A stretch of DNA of 64,000 bases from Bacteroidota bacterium (GTDB lineage: Bacteria; Bacteroidota; Ignavibacteria; UBA10030; UBA8401): NCBI GenBank assembly GCA_027622375.1, contig JAQCAB010000004.1, forward strand, positions 56,091 to 120,090. The letters are read 5' to 3'. A program made the translations under genes and the position numbers. Under the pieces are notes generated by a model. The model made no database searches. It saw nothing but the letters and a program-made list of their open reading frames with translations, and had not been told where the DNA came from. This document shows positions 20,401 through 29,429 of the stretch, piece by piece; the first letter of the stretch is position 1; the number at the start of each line of letters is the position of its first letter.

Positions 20401-21722
20401 AAAGTTGGTGCTCGGTTTAATAAAACTGGATGACCGTCAATAATACTTTCTAGGATATCCCAAATATCGGGAGTTTTTTTATCAACAAGTTTTTTTGCGC
20501 TCTTTACAGTTTTTGCAATTCCACGCTCTATTAATTTGCGGATGATGAATGGTTTAAAAAGTTCAACGGCCATATCTTTTGGCAAACCACATTGATGAAG
20601 TTGTAATTCAGGACCAACAACAATTACCGATCTTCCGGAATAATCAACTCTTTTACCTAAAAGATTTTGTCTAAATCGACCTTGTTTACCTTTTAAAGTA
20701 TCTGATAAAGATTTTAATGGACGATTGCTATCTGTCTTTACAGAATTTACTCGACGAGTATTATCAAATAAAGAATCAATTGCTTCTTGCAACATTCTTT
20801 TTTCATTTCGCAAAATTAATTCAGGAGCTTTAATATCAATTAATCTTTTTAAACGATTGTTGCGAATAATTACTCTTCTATATAAATCATTTAAATCTGA
20901 AGTTGCAAATCGGCCTCCCTCAAGAGGAACAAGCGGTCTTAATTCCGGTGGAATAACTGGAACAACATCAATAATCATCCAATCTGGACGATTAATATTT
21001 TCTGCAATCGATTTACGGAATGCTTCAACGACACGAAGCCTTTTTAAAGCATCATTCTTTTTAATGACTGCAGTTTCTGTTTTAACTAGAGTTCGCAAAT
21101 TACTAGACAATGCCTCAATGTCAATACCTCTAAGAAGTTCTTTTAAAGCTTCACCACCAATTTTTGCAACAAATTTTTTTGGATTCTCGTCGTCAAGATT
21201 ATTATTTGTTTCTGGAAGTGACTCCAAAATTTCAATAAATTGATCTTCATTGATCATATCCATTTTCTTTAAACCAGTTGTACCGGGATTTATCACAACA
21301 TAAGTTTCGTAATAAACAATCCTTTCGAGATCTTTATTACTAACTCCAAGTAGATTTCCAATTTTACTTGGCGCTGATTTAAAATACCAAATGTGAGCAA
21401 CGGGAACTGCTAAAGCAATATGTCCCATTCTCTCACGACGAACACTTTTTTGAGTTACTTCAACACCGCAACGATCGCAAATAATTCCTTTGTATCTGAT
21501 CCTTTTATATTTTCCACAATGACATTCCCAATCACGAATCGGACCAAATATTTTTTCGCAAAATAATCCATCTTTTTCCGGACGGAATGAGCGATAATTA
21601 ATTGTTTCCGGTTTTGTAACTTCACCATACGAACGAGTTAGAATTGAATCTGGTGAGGCGAGACTAATTCTAATTTTCGTAAAACCTTTTATTGGTACTG
21701 AGTTTTTATTTTTGTTATGCAT
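17427..21722 (-). CDS. rpoC: DNA-directed RNA polymerase subunit beta'
   Basis: The largest polymerase subunit, 1431 residues. The catalytic magnesium motif NADFDGD lies at residues 470-476. The first zinc ribbon uses Cys67, Cys69, Cys82 and Cys85; a second cluster is [11 protein letters not shown] in the C-terminal half. The trigger-loop region is marked by [26 protein letters not shown] Lys/Glu-rich linker and tail (ending [11 protein letters not shown]) are lineage features. It is 46 bases downstream of rpoB. Confidence 0.98.
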   Translation of the reverse strand: MHNKNKNSVPIKGFTKIRISLASPDSILTRSYGEVTKPETINYRSFRPEKDGLFCEKIFGPIRDWECHCGKYKRIRYKGIICDRCGVEVTQKSVRRERMGHIALAVPVAHIWYFKSAPSKIGNLLGVSNKDLERIVYYETYVVINPGTTGLKKMDMINEDQFIEILESLPETNNNLDDENPKKFVAKIGGEALKELLRGIDIEALSSNLRTLVKTETAVIKKNDALKRLRVVEAFRKSIAENINRPDWMIIDVVPVIPPELRPLVPLEGGRFATSDLNDLYRRVIIRNNRLKRLIDIKAPELILRNEKRMLQEAIDSLFDNTRRVNSVKTDSNRPLKSLSDTLKGKQGRFRQNLLGKRVDYSGRSVIVVGPELQLHQCGLPKDMAVELFKPFIIRKLIERGIAKTVKSAKKLVDKKTPDIWDILESIIDGHPVLLNRAPTLHRLGIQAFQPVLVEGKAIRIHPMVCTAFNADFDGDQMAVHVPLSYESQLEARLLMLSSHNILAPSNGAPVVTPTQDMVLGMYYLTKSRSNELGEGKTFGSMQEVIIAYNEKAVSLHAKIKLHHEGELIDTTVGRVIFNQIVPKGTGFINELLNKRRLVQIIGNIFRVSPNTKTAQFLDELKQLGFTHAMKGGLSVNVNDVTIPKEKDEMIHKAQKEVEAVERQYQNGFITNGERYNKVIDIWTRISSKVSEKLFDTLQHSKEGFNSLYMMIDSGARGSKEQVRQLAGMRGLMAKPQKSLSGIAGELIENPILSNFREGLTILEYFISTHGARKGLADTALKTADAGYLTRRLVDVAQDAIISMEDCGAIRGVLTGALKEGEDIKEPISERIVGRVAVHNIIDPLTRKTIVKSGEVIDEDKAQNISETSIEEVEIRSALTCEARRGICVKCYGRNLTTGALVEIGEPVGIIAAQSIGEPGTQLTLRTFHTGGTASLIASQSQINSKFDGTVNFEGVKFITTTGEFGKQMIVLGRSGVINVLNEDKILLTKYDIPYGATLMVPDKSHVKKGELIYEWDPYNAVIISEHAGRVDYKDLKENITFREEPDEQTGHIQKVVIDSRDKTLSPAISVQTSKNGKHINYILPTRAHLIVDNDEEITAGTILVKIPRDIGKTRDITGGLPRVTELFEARSPGDPSVVSEINGIVRFGAQKRGSREIIVESSDKSSAKTYLVPLGKHVLVQENDIIRSGERITDGAINPHDILKIKGTSEVQKYLVNEIQEVYRIQGVKINDKHVEVIVRQMMQKVRITDSGDTHFLEGENVEKSFFEVENQKLNDKIFITNKGDGKFKSLVLDKKEVKEINSELKKKDKKPAEFRDAEPAMSEPILLGITNAALSTESFISAASFQETTKVLTDAAIAGKTDKLLGLKENVIMGNLIPAGTGLKKFKHIQVIANTEIGEVSETEEEDNELDDSEVVVAKKVKRKVKVKK

Positions 21723-21768
21723 ATTTTTTATTTCTCCAATTTCTATTGAAAATGAGAGTTACTAATAA

Positions 21769-24700
21769 TTATTCTGTTTTAATTTCAAGCGCTAAGCCTT
21801 GAAGTTCGCGAACTAAAACGTTAAATGATTCCGGAATATTTGAAGAAGGTAAATTTTCTCCTTTAACAATTGCTTCATAAACTTTTGCTCGACCAACAAT
21901 GTCATCCGATTTTACAGTTAAAACTTCTTGTAAAATATGAGCCGCACCATAACCTTGAAGAGCCCAAACTTCCATTTCTCCAAATCGCTGACCACCAAAT
22001 TGTGCTTTTCCACCGAGTGGTTGTTGAGTGATTAATGAATATGGTCCAACTGAACGGGCGTGAATTTTATCATCAACCAAGTGCGAAAGCTTCATCATAT
22101 AAATATATCCGATTGTAACATCTTGATCGAATTTATCGCCAGTTCTTCCATCAATTAAAGTACTTTTTGATTCTGGATTTATTCCTGCTTCTTTCATAAA
22201 TGATTCGATATTGCTCCAGCTTGCACCATCAAAAATTGGTGTTGCAAATTTTTTATTTAATTTAAAACCAGCAAAACCCAAAGCAGTTTCAAATAATTGT
22301 CCTAAATTCATACGAGAAGGGACACCAAGCGGATTTAAAATAATATCAATTGGTCTTCCATCTGGCATAAATGGCATATCTTCCTGCGGAACAATTGCAG
22401 CAAGAACACCTTTGTTACCATGTCGACCTGCCATTTTATCCCCTACAGAAAGCTTTCGTTTTTTTGCAATGTAAACTTTTGCAAGTTGTACAATTCCTGG
22501 AGGAAGTTCATCGCCAATAAGAATTTTATTTTTTGCATGACGGAAAGAATCTTCAATTTGATTTTTTGTATCAAAATAATTTTCAAAAATCTTTTCAACT
22601 AAATTATTTTTACGAGTATCACCTGTCCACTCTTTTGTGAATTCAAGTTGCTCTAATGCATTGTTACTCATAAATAATGATTCTTTAAATTCTGTGGCTG
22701 CGCGAATAGCCATTGTTCCATCAGAATTCCGAACACCAACAGATTCAAATCCATCAAGTAAAGTTGAAAGTTTTTTTTGCAATTTTAAATAAACTTCTTT
22801 TAATGATTCTTCATGTTCTCTTTCAAGAACTTCTAATTTTTTCTTGTCTTCCTTTTTAGTTTCAGCATTTTTACGTTTGCGGCTAAAAAGTTTAGAAGAA
22901 ATTACTGTGCCCTTCATTCCTGGAGGAGCTTTTAAAGATGCATCTTTTACTTCACCAGCTTTTTCTCCAAAGATTGCTTTTAAAAGTTTTTCTTCTGGAG
23001 TTGGATCTGTTTCACCTTTTGGAGTAATTTTACCAATTAAAATATCACCTTCATTAACTTCGGCACCAACACGAATAATTCCATTTTCATCTAAATCTTT
23101 TGTTGCTTCTTCGCTGACGTTTGGAATTTCGCGAGTTAATTCTTCTTCACCACGCTTTGTATCACGAACTTGTAGTTCATATTCTTGAATATGGATAGAT
23201 GTAAAAGTGTCATCTGCTACAAGTTTTTCATTTATAATTATAGCATCTTCAAAATTATATCCTCTCCAAGGCATAAATGCAACGAGAACATTTTGACCGA
23301 GAGCTAATTCACCATTTTGAGTTGCACATCCATCTGCAAGAATTTCTCCACGTTTAAATCTTTGTCCAGGATATACAATTGGACGTTGATTTATACATGT
23401 ATTTTGGTTTGTGCGGAAATATTTTACCAATTCATATTCAACTCGTCGTTTGTCTTCAAAGCTTGTAAGGAGTTCTGCGTTGGTATCGTCAATATCATAT
23501 TGAACAACAATTTTATCACCATTAACACTTTCAACAATTCCTGAACGTTCAGCAACAATACAAGTTTTTGAATCGCGCGCAACTTTTAATTCCATTCCGG
23601 TACCAACAATTGGAGCATTTGGTTGTAAAAGTGGAACCGCTTGACGTTGCATATTCGATCCCATAAGTGCACGGTTTGCATCATCATGCTCAAGAAAAGG
23701 AATTAGCGCTGCAGCAGCACTAACAATTTGTGTTGGAGCAACATCTATAAATTGAATTTGTTCCGGTTCTTGAATAACATAATCACCTTTGTTTCGACAT
23801 GAGATGTGAACATCAATAAATTTGTTTCTGTTATCTAATTTAGAATTTACCTGAGCAATTGTATATTTGTCTTCTTGTTCTGCATTTAGGTATTCAACTT
23901 CATCAGTTACTTTTCCATTTTTTACAGCTCGATAAGGTGTCTCAATAAATCCATATTGATTTACACGAGCGTGCATAGCAAGTGAAGAAATAAGACCGAT
24001 GTTTGGACCTTCTGGAGTTTCAATTGGGCAAAGTCGTCCATAGTGTGTATAGTGAACGTCACGAACTTCAAAACCAGCTCGCTCGCGAGTTAGACCACCA
24101 GGTCCTAACGCAGACATTCTTCTTTTATTTGTTAATTCTGCTAATGGATTTGTTTGATCCATATATTGCGAAAGTTGATTTGTTCCGAAGAAAGTATTTA
24201 TCACGCTTGAAATTGTACGCGCATTTATCAAATCAGCAATTTTAAATCCTTCTTCATCACGTTGATTTAATCGCTCTCTTACAGTTCTGCACATTCTTGC
24301 AAGACCGATATTATATTGTCCGGCAATTTGTTCGCCAACTGTTTTAACACGTCTATTTCCTAAATGATCAATATCGTCAACTGTTGCTTTGCCATCTTGG
24401 AGAGCAATCAAATATCGAATTATTGCAATAATATCATCTTTTGTGAGAGTGGTAGTAGAATTAGAAATTTCTAATTTTAATTTATCGTTAATTCTGATTC
24501 TACCAACTTCGCCAAGATCATATCTCTTTGAATTAAAAAATAATTTTTCAAATAAACTTTTTGCTGTTTCAAGATCTGGTGCTTCGCCTGATCGAAGTTG
24601 TTTGTAAATAATTTCGAGTGCATCTTGTTCGCTGCGAACTGAATCTTTTATAATTGTATTTGCAATTATAGAACCGATTCCACTTTCATCACCCATCAAA

Positions 24701-25551
24701 ATTTTAATTTTTGATATATCTGATTTTTTAATTCTCTTAATTGCTTCTTCGGTTAATTTAGAATCTTTGTTAAGAATTATTTCGCCGGTTTTTCTATCAA
24801 CAACATCACTGCAGATTGTACGATCGATATAATTTTTTAAATTAACATCACCAACTTTAATAGTTTCAATTAAATTAAAGAGATGTAAAATATCATCATC
24901 AGATGAATAACCAAGAGCACGTAATAAAGTAGTAACTGGGAATTTCTTTTTTCTATCGATGTAAACATACATTATATTATTTACGTCGGTAGTAAATTCC
25001 ATCCAAGATCCGCGGAAAGGAATTATACGAGCTGAATAAAGTGGCGTTCCATTCGGATGAACTGTTTCTCCAAAAAATACACCGGGCGAACGATGCAACT
25101 GACTTACAATAACTCGCTCTGCGCCATTAATTATAAATGTTCCCTTAGTAGTCATGTATGGTAAAACTCCTAAATACACAACTTCTTCAATTGTATCTGC
25201 GTACTCATCACTATTTTCAACTTTTGATGAAAGACGCAATTTTGCTTTTAATGGAACAGAAAAAGTTAATCCTCTTTCCTGACATTCGCGAATTGAATAT
25301 TTTGGTTTTTCAACATAGTATTCAACAAACTCTAAAAGATGATGACTGCGTGAATCTTGAATCGGAAAGTTTAAATTAAATATTTGTTGAAGTCCTTTAT
25401 TTTTTCTTTTATAGGACGGGGCTTTTTCTTGTAAAAAATTCTCGAATGCTTCTAATTGAATATTGAGCAAATGTGGATATTCAACAACTTGCTCAATTCG
25501 AGAAAAAGAATGTCGCTCTGCAGATCCGTTTGTTTGTGAAGATGTACTCAC
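21769..25551 (-). CDS. rpoB: DNA-directed RNA polymerase subunit beta
   Basis: The second-largest polymerase subunit, 1260 residues. The rifampicin-pocket segment LSQYMDQTNPLAELTNKRRMS is recognisable around residues 462-480. The position equivalent to E. coli His526 is Asn475 here, while the Ser531 equivalent (Ser480) and the Asp516 equivalent are conserved. The end has GGKAQFGGQRFGEMEVWALQ and GENLPSSNIPESFNVLVRELQGL. The start is GTG with AAGGAG six bases ahead, giving MSTSSQTNGS. The upstream gap of 138 bases contains a long dyad. Confidence 0.98.
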   Translation of the reverse strand: MSTSSQTNGSAERHSFSRIEQVVEYPHLLNIQLEAFENFLQEKAPSYKRKNKGLQQIFNLNFPIQDSRSHHLLEFVEYYVEKPKYSIRECQERGLTFSVPLKAKLRLSSKVENSDEYADTIEEVVYLGVLPYMTTKGTFIINGAERVIVSQLHRSPGVFFGETVHPNGTPLYSARIIPFRGSWMEFTTDVNNIMYVYIDRKKKFPVTTLLRALGYSSDDDILHLFNLIETIKVGDVNLKNYIDRTICSDVVDRKTGEIILNKDSKLTEEAIKRIKKSDISKIKILMGDESGIGSIIANTIIKDSVRSEQDALEIIYKQLRSGEAPDLETAKSLFEKLFFNSKRYDLGEVGRIRINDKLKLEISNSTTTLTKDDIIAIIRYLIALQDGKATVDDIDHLGNRRVKTVGEQIAGQYNIGLARMCRTVRERLNQRDEEGFKIADLINARTISSVINTFFGTNQLSQYMDQTNPLAELTNKRRMSALGPGGLTRERAGFEVRDVHYTHYGRLCPIETPEGPNIGLISSLAMHARVNQYGFIETPYRAVKNGKVTDEVEYLNAEQEDKYTIAQVNSKLDNRNKFIDVHISCRNKGDYVIQEPEQIQFIDVAPTQIVSAAAALIPFLEHDDANRALMGSNMQRQAVPLLQPNAPIVGTGMELKVARDSKTCIVAERSGIVESVNGDKIVVQYDIDDTNAELLTSFEDKRRVEYELVKYFRTNQNTCINQRPIVYPGQRFKRGEILADGCATQNGELALGQNVLVAFMPWRGYNFEDAIIINEKLVADDTFTSIHIQEYELQVRDTKRGEEELTREIPNVSEEATKDLDENGIIRVGAEVNEGDILIGKITPKGETDPTPEEKLLKAIFGEKAGEVKDASLKAPPGMKGTVISSKLFSRKRKNAETKKEDKKKLEVLEREHEESLKEVYLKLQKKLSTLLDGFESVGVRNSDGTMAIRAATEFKESLFMSNNALEQLEFTKEWTGDTRKNNLVEKIFENYFDTKNQIEDSFRHAKNKILIGDELPPGIVQLAKVYIAKKRKLSVGDKMAGRHGNKGVLAAIVPQEDMPFMPDGRPIDIILNPLGVPSRMNLGQLFETALGFAGFKLNKKFATPIFDGASWSNIESFMKEAGINPESKSTLIDGRTGDKFDQDVTIGYIYMMKLSHLVDDKIHARSVGPYSLITQQPLGGKAQFGGQRFGEMEVWALQGYGAAHILQEVLTVKSDDIVGRAKVYEAIVKGENLPSSNIPESFNVLVRELQGLALEIKTE

Positions 25552-25600
25552 TTTATCTCCTTTATAAAATTTTTCAACTTAAAAAAATAAATCACATCCA

Positions 25601-25632
25601 TTGGAAGAATTATCAATTGATAATTTTCCCAA
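25601..25632 (-). promoter_or_regulatory. 32-base inverted repeat between rplL and rpoB
   Basis: The arms TTGGAAGAATTATCAA and TTGATAATTTTCCCAA (plus strand) are nearly perfect complements. In minus-strand RNA 15 of 16 positions pair, counting one G-U, with one A-C mismatch. Further out CACAT (25593-25597) can pair with ATGTG (25645-25649). No run of U follows, so it does not look like a simple terminator. It is in the place where E. coli has its rplL-rpoB attenuator and RNase III site. A role in setting rpoBC expression is inferred. Confidence 0.7.
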
Positions 25633-25689
25633 ATGAATTAATGAATGTGTTTTAAAATAAATTATAATCGTATTAAACAGTTAAGATGG

Positions 25690-26064
25690 TTATTGTAATT
25701 CAACTTTAGCTCCGGCATCCTCAAGTTCTTTTTTGAGTTTTTCGGCATCAGCTTTGTTTACACCTTCTTTAACTGTTTTTGGTGCGCCATCAACAAGATC
25801 TTTAGCTTCTTTTAAGCCAAGGCCTGTTGCTGCGCGGACAACTTTAATAACATTAATTTTTTGAGCACCACCTTCTTTTAATACAACATTAAATTCGGTT
25901 TTTTCTTCACCAGCTGGAGCTGCGGCTCCTGCTGCTGGACCTGCCATCATAACAGGTGCTGCTGCAGTAACACCAAATTTTTCTTCAAGTGCTTTTTTTA
26001 ACTCGACTGCTTCGAGTAAAGTTAATTTTTCAATTTTTTCTACTATTTCTAAAACTGCTGACAT
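25690..26064 (-). CDS. rplL: 50S ribosomal protein L7/L12
   Basis: L7/L12 forms the mobile stalk that recruits translation factors. The three parts are clear: helical N-terminal dimer domain (residues 1-33), Ala/Gly/Pro-rich hinge (about 34-52), and the C-terminal domain with [27 protein letters not shown]. The 124-residue length is standard. It follows rplJ by 36 bases. A 138-base gap separates it from rpoB, so stoichiometry with rpoB is presumably adjusted there. Confidence 0.98.
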   Translation of the reverse strand: MSAVLEIVEKIEKLTLLEAVELKKALEEKFGVTAAAPVMMAGPAAGAAAPAGEEKTEFNVVLKEGGAQKINVIKVVRAATGLGLKEAKDLVDGAPKTVKEGVNKADAEKLKKELEDAGAKVELQ

Positions 26065-26100
26065 TTTATTTCTCCTTTTTTATCTTTGTTTTTTTAAAAT

Positions 26101-26622
26101 TTATGCTGCTTTTTTCTTTTCAATTGCATCAATAACTGAAACCAATTCTCTTACAACTGCATTTATTGTACCAACAATTCCTGATGCTGGTAATTGTAAA
26201 CTACCAAGCATGCTTGCAATAAGTTCTGGTCGTGAAGGAATTTTTGCTAACTCATCAAGTTTGTTACCGGGATAAACTTGCATCTCGACAACACAAGCTT
26301 TACAATTTAACTTTTGAGTTTTATCCTTAAACTTTTTAATAATTTTTGCAGGAGCGATTGCATCATTATAACTAAATGCAACTCCAGTTGGTCCAACAAG
26401 AGATGTATAAATTGAATCGTAACCAGTAACTTGTTCAAGGGCTTTTTTAAGTAAAGTGTTTTTTACAACAGAATACTCAACTCCCGCTGAACGGAAATCT
26501 CTTCGCAATTCAGTTTCTTCAAGAACTGTAATTCCAGAAAAATCTGTCAAGAACAATCCCTGCGCCTTCTTTAATTTTTCTTCGAGGCCAGAGATAACAT
26601 CTGCTTTTTGGTTTTTGTTCAT
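26101..26622 (-). CDS. rplJ: 50S ribosomal protein L10
   Basis: L10 anchors the L7/L12 stalk; the L10-L12 complex represses its own operon in E. coli. The core includes LTDFSGITVLEETELRRDFRSAGVEYSVVKNTLLKKAL and the C-terminal helix for L12 binding. I place the start at the ATG giving MNKNQKADVISGLEEK (173 residues), the typical start of the family. An in-frame ATG nine codons upstream would add MRCKNEIKD, which lies inside the probable leader. Neither start has a strong Shine-Dalgarno sequence. Confidence 0.95.
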   Translation of the reverse strand: MNKNQKADVISGLEEKLKKAQGLFLTDFSGITVLEETELRRDFRSAGVEYSVVKNTLLKKALEQVTGYDSIYTSLVGPTGVAFSYNDAIAPAKIIKKFKDKTQKLNCKACVVEMQVYPGNKLDELAKIPSRPELIASMLGSLQLPASGIVGTINAVVRELVSVIDAIEKKKAA

Positions 26623-26655
26623 ATCTTTTATTTCGTTTTTGCATCGCACTGAGAA

Positions 26656-26674
26656 GCCCCGAAATTATTCGGGC
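26656..26674 (-). promoter_or_regulatory. Hairpin ahead of rplJ, possible L10 leader element
   Basis: In minus-strand RNA GCCCGAA and TTCGGGGC form a stem of about seven pairs with one bulged G and a four-base loop. It lies in the 93 bases between rplA and rplJ, about 33 bases before the chosen start. No U-run follows, so termination is unlikely. Its position is that of the L10 leader known in many bacteria. Assignment rests on position and pairing only. Confidence 0.45.
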
Positions 26675-26715
26675 AGCACTTTGCGTTTATTTTTTTATGA
26701 GTGCGTAATTCTTTA

Positions 26716-27405
26716 TTAATGGACCTCTGTCAAATCAATTTTTACCGCAGGTCCCATTGTACTTGACAATGTGATAGATTTAAAATATTGACCTTTTGAT
26801 GAATGAGGTTTTACTTTTAAAATTGTTGATAAAAACGTATTCACATTTTCAATCAACTTTTCAGCATCAAAGTTTGCTTTACCGACAGATGAATGTACAA
26901 TACCAGCTTTATCTGTGCGATATTCAATTTTACCAGCTTTAATTTCTTTTACAGTTTTTGCAACATCCATTGTTACAGTTCCACTTTTTGGATTCGGCAT
27001 TAATCCACGAGGTCCTAAAATTTTTCCAAGTTTTCCGAGTTCAATCATTGTATCAGGAGTAGCAACAATAACATCAACGTCAGTCCAACCTTCTTTAATT
27101 TTATCAAGATATTCTTGAAATCCTGCAAAATCTGCGCCAGCTTCTATTGCTTCAGTATCTTTTGGTGATTTTGCAATTACAAGAACTTTGATTTTTTTTC
27201 CAATTCCGTGTGGAAGAGCAACTGTGCCGCGTAAAGCTTGATCTGCTTTTTTTGGATCAAGACCGAGTCGGATTGCGATATCAATTGATTCAACAAATTT
27301 TGCTGTTGCTCCATTTTTTACAACATCAACTGCATTTTTAAGGTTGTAAGTTTTTTTTGCTTCTACATTTTCGGAAGCTTTTCTAAATCTTTTACTATTC
27401 TTCAT
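26716..27405 (-). CDS. rplA: 50S ribosomal protein L1
   Basis: L1 forms the stalk that moves E-site tRNA, and represses rplK-rplA in E. coli. The protein has NLKNAVDVVKNGATAKFVESIDIAIRLGLDPKKADQ near the start and GPRGLMPNPKSGTV, the family signature. The chosen ATG (MKNSKRFRKASE, 229 residues) has AAGGA well placed upstream. An in-frame TTG 13 codons earlier would read through that Shine-Dalgarno sequence and is rejected. The gene is 50 bases downstream of rplK. Confidence 0.97.
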   Translation of the reverse strand: MKNSKRFRKASENVEAKKTYNLKNAVDVVKNGATAKFVESIDIAIRLGLDPKKADQALRGTVALPHGIGKKIKVLVIAKSPKDTEAIEAGADFAGFQEYLDKIKEGWTDVDVIVATPDTMIELGKLGKILGPRGLMPNPKSGTVTMDVAKTVKEIKAGKIEYRTDKAGIVHSSVGKANFDAEKLIENVNTFLSTILKVKPHSSKGQYFKSITLSSTMGPAVKIDLTEVH

Positions 27406-27455
27406 ATTTATCCTTTTTGGTACAAACGCCTTCTGGGCTCCCAAATTGTGATTAA

Positions 27456-27881
27456 TTAATTTTCTACAGTTATTCCTAAACTTTTTGCAGTTCCTTCGAT
27501 CATTCTTGCAGCTGCATCAGGATCAGTTGCGTTTAAATCAGGTAATTTTGTTTTTGCAATTTCAAGTGCTTGTTTTTTAGAAATTTTTCCAACTTTATTT
27601 CTATTTGGCTCACTTGAACCTTTTTCAACATTTGCTGCTTTTTTAATTAAAACTGCTGCTGGTGGAGTTTTAGTTATAAATGTAAAACTTTTATCTGAGA
27701 AGACAGTTATAATTACAGGAATTATTAATCCTGCTTGACTTTGAGTTTTTGCATTAAATTGCTTACAGAACTCCATAATATTAACTCCCTTTTGACCAAG
27801 TGCTGGACCAACTGGTGGTGCCGGGTTTGCTTGCCCTGCGGGAATTTGTAATTTAACATAACCAGTAATTTTTTTTGCCAT
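27456..27881 (-). CDS. rplK: 50S ribosomal protein L11
   Basis: L11 forms the GTPase-associated centre with 23S rRNA and is needed for stringent response through RelA in many bacteria. The sequence has [33 protein letters not shown], in which the proline-rich stretch is the thiostrepton-related signature, and [16 protein letters not shown]. The length of 141 is standard. It follows nusG by ten bases. Confidence 0.98.
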   Translation of the reverse strand: MAKKITGYVKLQIPAGQANPAPPVGPALGQKGVNIMEFCKQFNAKTQSQAGLIIPVIITVFSDKSFTFITKTPPAAVLIKKAANVEKGSSEPNRNKVGKISKKQALEIAKTKLPDLNATDPDAAARMIEGTAKSLGITVEN

Positions 27882-27891
27882 ATAATTTCTC

Positions 27892-28452
27892 TTACTTTTC
27901 TATTTCTATTTGATTGAAGTCTAATTCCAGAGGTGTTTTACGACCGAAAATACTAACCATAACTTTTAATTTTAATTTGTCAGGATTAATTTCCTGAATA
28001 AATCCTGAAAAATTATTAAATGGCCCATTAGTAATTTTAACCGGTTCTCCAACATGAAAAGGAACCTCAATTCGAACTGCTTCATCACCTTCGCCTTTGC
28101 TATCAATTAAAGTTCCAATGTATTTTTTGATTTCAGAATTAGGTAGTGGAGATGGTTTATCTTTGCCACCGAGGAAACCCATTACAGCCGGTGTGTTTTG
28201 AATTAAATGTTTTGTTTTTTGATCGAGTAAAGTTTCAATTAAAATATAACCTGGAAACATTGTTTTATCTCTGCTCCTTTTTTTGCCTTCTTTTATTTCA
28301 TAAATTTTTTCAGAAGGAACAAGTACTCGAGCAATGTTTTCTCGAAATCCTAATCTTTCAGATTCAGTTTCGATAAAAGATTTAACTTTTAATTCGTGTC
28401 CGGAAAAAGTTCTTACAATGTACCAGCGTTTTTGTATTGCGATTTCTTGCAT
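27892..28452 (-). CDS. nusG: Transcription termination/antitermination protein NusG
   Basis: NusG binds the polymerase clamp and links to S10 or Rho. The NGN domain (residues 8-110) begins [17 protein letters not shown] and contains FPGYILIE. The KOW domain (about 130-186) has [24 protein letters not shown]. It has 186 residues, a normal length with no large insertion. It is ten bases downstream of secE, as in most bacteria. Confidence 0.98.
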   Translation of the reverse strand: MQEIAIQKRWYIVRTFSGHELKVKSFIETESERLGFRENIARVLVPSEKIYEIKEGKKRSRDKTMFPGYILIETLLDQKTKHLIQNTPAVMGFLGGKDKPSPLPNSEIKKYIGTLIDSKGEGDEAVRIEVPFHVGEPVKITNGPFNNFSGFIQEINPDKLKLKVMVSIFGRKTPLELDFNQIEIEK

Positions 28453-28462
28453 TAATTTTTTA

Positions 28463-28645
28463 TTAAAAAATATTTTTTAAAATTTGACTTACAGCTGTAT
28501 CAACTAAATAAACAAAAGCAGAAAAAATTAAACAAACTACAAGTACAATTGTAGTTGACTCTTGAAGTTCTTTTTTTGCAGGCCAGTTGACTTTACTCAT
28601 TTCTGTTTTAATGCCCTGAAAATAATTTAAAATTTTATCTTTCAT
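28463..28645 (-). CDS. secE: Protein translocase subunit SecE
   Basis: A 60-residue minimal SecE with a single membrane segment (about residues 32-55) preceded by the amphipathic helix KTEMSKVNWPAKKELQEST, the family signature. SecE clamps SecY in the inner membrane. It lies ten bases before nusG and 31 after tRNA-Trp, the classic tRNA-Trp-secE-nusG arrangement. Confidence 0.97.
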   Translation of the reverse strand: MKDKILNYFQGIKTEMSKVNWPAKKELQESTTIVLVVCLIFSAFVYLVDTAVSQILKNIF

Positions 28646-28676
28646 TTTTTTCTTTCTAAACCTTTGTCTCGCTCAG

Positions 28677-28749
28677 CACGTGTGGAGGGACTCGAACCCC
28701 CAACCAACGGTTTTGGAGACCGCTACTCTACCAATTGAGCTACACACGT
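28677..28749 (-). tRNA. tRNA-Trp(CCA)
   Basis: The acceptor stem ACGTGTG pairs with CACACGT. The anticodon loop CTCCAAA gives CCA, the T-arm has GTTCGAGTC, and the discriminator is G as expected for Trp. The 3' CCA is not encoded. It is flanked by rpmG and secE in the same orientation, a very common placement. Confidence 0.97.
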
Positions 28750-28755
28750 AGATAA

Positions 28756-28905
28756 TTATTTTGTTTCTTTGTGAATAGTATGTTTTCTGCAGAAGCGGCA
28801 AAATTTTTTAAACTCAACTCGATTAGTATGTAGCTTTTTATTTTTAGTAGTTGAATAATTTCTACGTTTACAATCGCTGCATTCAAGTGTAATAATATCT
28901 CTCAT
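28756..28905 (-). CDS. rpmG: 50S ribosomal protein L33
   Basis: A 49-codon gene reads [21 protein letters not shown], then [22 protein letters not shown]. Two CxxC pairs (Cys9/Cys12 and Cys36/Cys39) make it the zinc-binding form. L33 lies near the E site of the 50S subunit and is often dispensable. It sits between tRNA-Thr(GGT) and tRNA-Trp, six bases from the latter. In E. coli the gene following tRNA-Thr(GGT) is tufB; here no tuf lies at this place. Confidence 0.97.
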   Translation of the reverse strand: MRDIITLECSDCKRRNYSTTKNKKLHTNRVEFKKFCRFCRKHTIHKETK

Positions 28906-28936
28906 AGTGCGTTTTTTTAAAAAAAGTTTTTTTTTG

Positions 28937-29009
28937 AGCTGACGATCGGGATTGAACCGATGACCTCATCCTTACCAAGGATGTGCTCTACCAACTGAGC
29001 TACGTCAGC
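28937..29009 (-). tRNA. tRNA-Thr(GGT)
   Basis: The acceptor stem GCTGACG/CGTCAGC is perfect. The anticodon loop TTGGTAA gives GGT, and the T-arm is GGTTCAATCC. It is the last of four clustered tRNAs, in the same order (Thr, Tyr, Gly, Thr) as thrU-tyrU-glyT-thrT of E. coli. Confidence 0.97.
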
Positions 29010-29040
29010 ATTCTTTTAATATAGAGCTAAAAAATCCTGG

Positions 29041-29113
29041 AGCGGGAGACGGGACTCGAACCCGCGACCAACAGCTTGGAAGGCTGTGACTCTACCAACT
29101 GAGTTACTCCCGC
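29041..29113 (-). tRNA. tRNA-Gly(TCC)
   Basis: The acceptor stem GCGGGAG/CTCCCGC is perfect. The anticodon loop CTTCCAA gives TCC, and the T-arm has GGTTCGAGTCC. It is the third tRNA of the cluster. Confidence 0.97.
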
Positions 29114-29171
29114 ACATCCAACATCGTCAACTATTTTTATTTTTAAATAAATTCTAATTTCTCTACTGCAG

Positions 29172-29254
29172 TGGGCAGGGAAGGATTCGAACCTCCGAAG
29201 ACCGAAGTCGACAGATTTACAGTCTGTTGCGTTTAACCACTTCGCTACCTACCC
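29172..29254 (-). tRNA. tRNA-Tyr(GTA)
   Basis: This 83-base class II tRNA has a long variable arm. The acceptor stem GGGTAGG/CCTGCCC has one G-T pair. The anticodon loop CTGTAAA gives GTA, and the variable arm pairs GACTTCGGTCTTC internally. The discriminator is A. It is the second tRNA of the cluster. Confidence 0.97.
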
Positions 29255-29263
29255 TCTCTTTCG

Positions 29264-29336
29264 AGCTGGCGATGGGACTCGAACCCGCGACCTGCTGATT
29301 ACAAATCAGCTGCTCTACCAACTGAGCTACACCAGC
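29264..29336 (-). tRNA. tRNA-Thr(TGT)
   Basis: The acceptor stem GCTGGTG/CGCCAGC has one T-G pair. The anticodon loop TTTGTAA gives TGT. It is the first gene of the cluster and so the 5'-most gene of the whole transcription-translation run. Its leader (to the predicted start near 29,423) holds a CCACAC/GTGTGG hairpin at 29,369-29,387. Confidence 0.97.
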
Positions 29337-29429
29337 GTTACTTACTGGCTTTACATAGCAAGAACACACCACACCTCTTAAGTGTGGATTTACTCAATTT
29401 TTTAATTTTGACATTTCAAAAGAGCTACA

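Noticed and set aside
20725..21243. 172-codon open frame on the plus strand within rpoC
   Set aside because: It is antisense to a conserved part of rpoC, shows no recognisable domain and has no ribosome binding site; it is a by-product of rpoC codon use.
26623..26649. Longer rplJ from an ATG nine codons upstream
   Set aside because: The extra residues do not fit the family, and that start would lie in the leader close to the hairpin.
27406..27444. Longer rplA from an upstream TTG
   Set aside because: The added residues include the AAGGA Shine-Dalgarno sequence of the ATG at 27,405, and the family starts near that ATG.
29418..29425. BoxA-like GCTCTTTT on the minus strand ahead of the tRNA cluster
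   Set aside because: It overlaps the predicted transcription start, so it would not be inside the RNA as an antitermination site should be; the match is short in AT-rich DNA.
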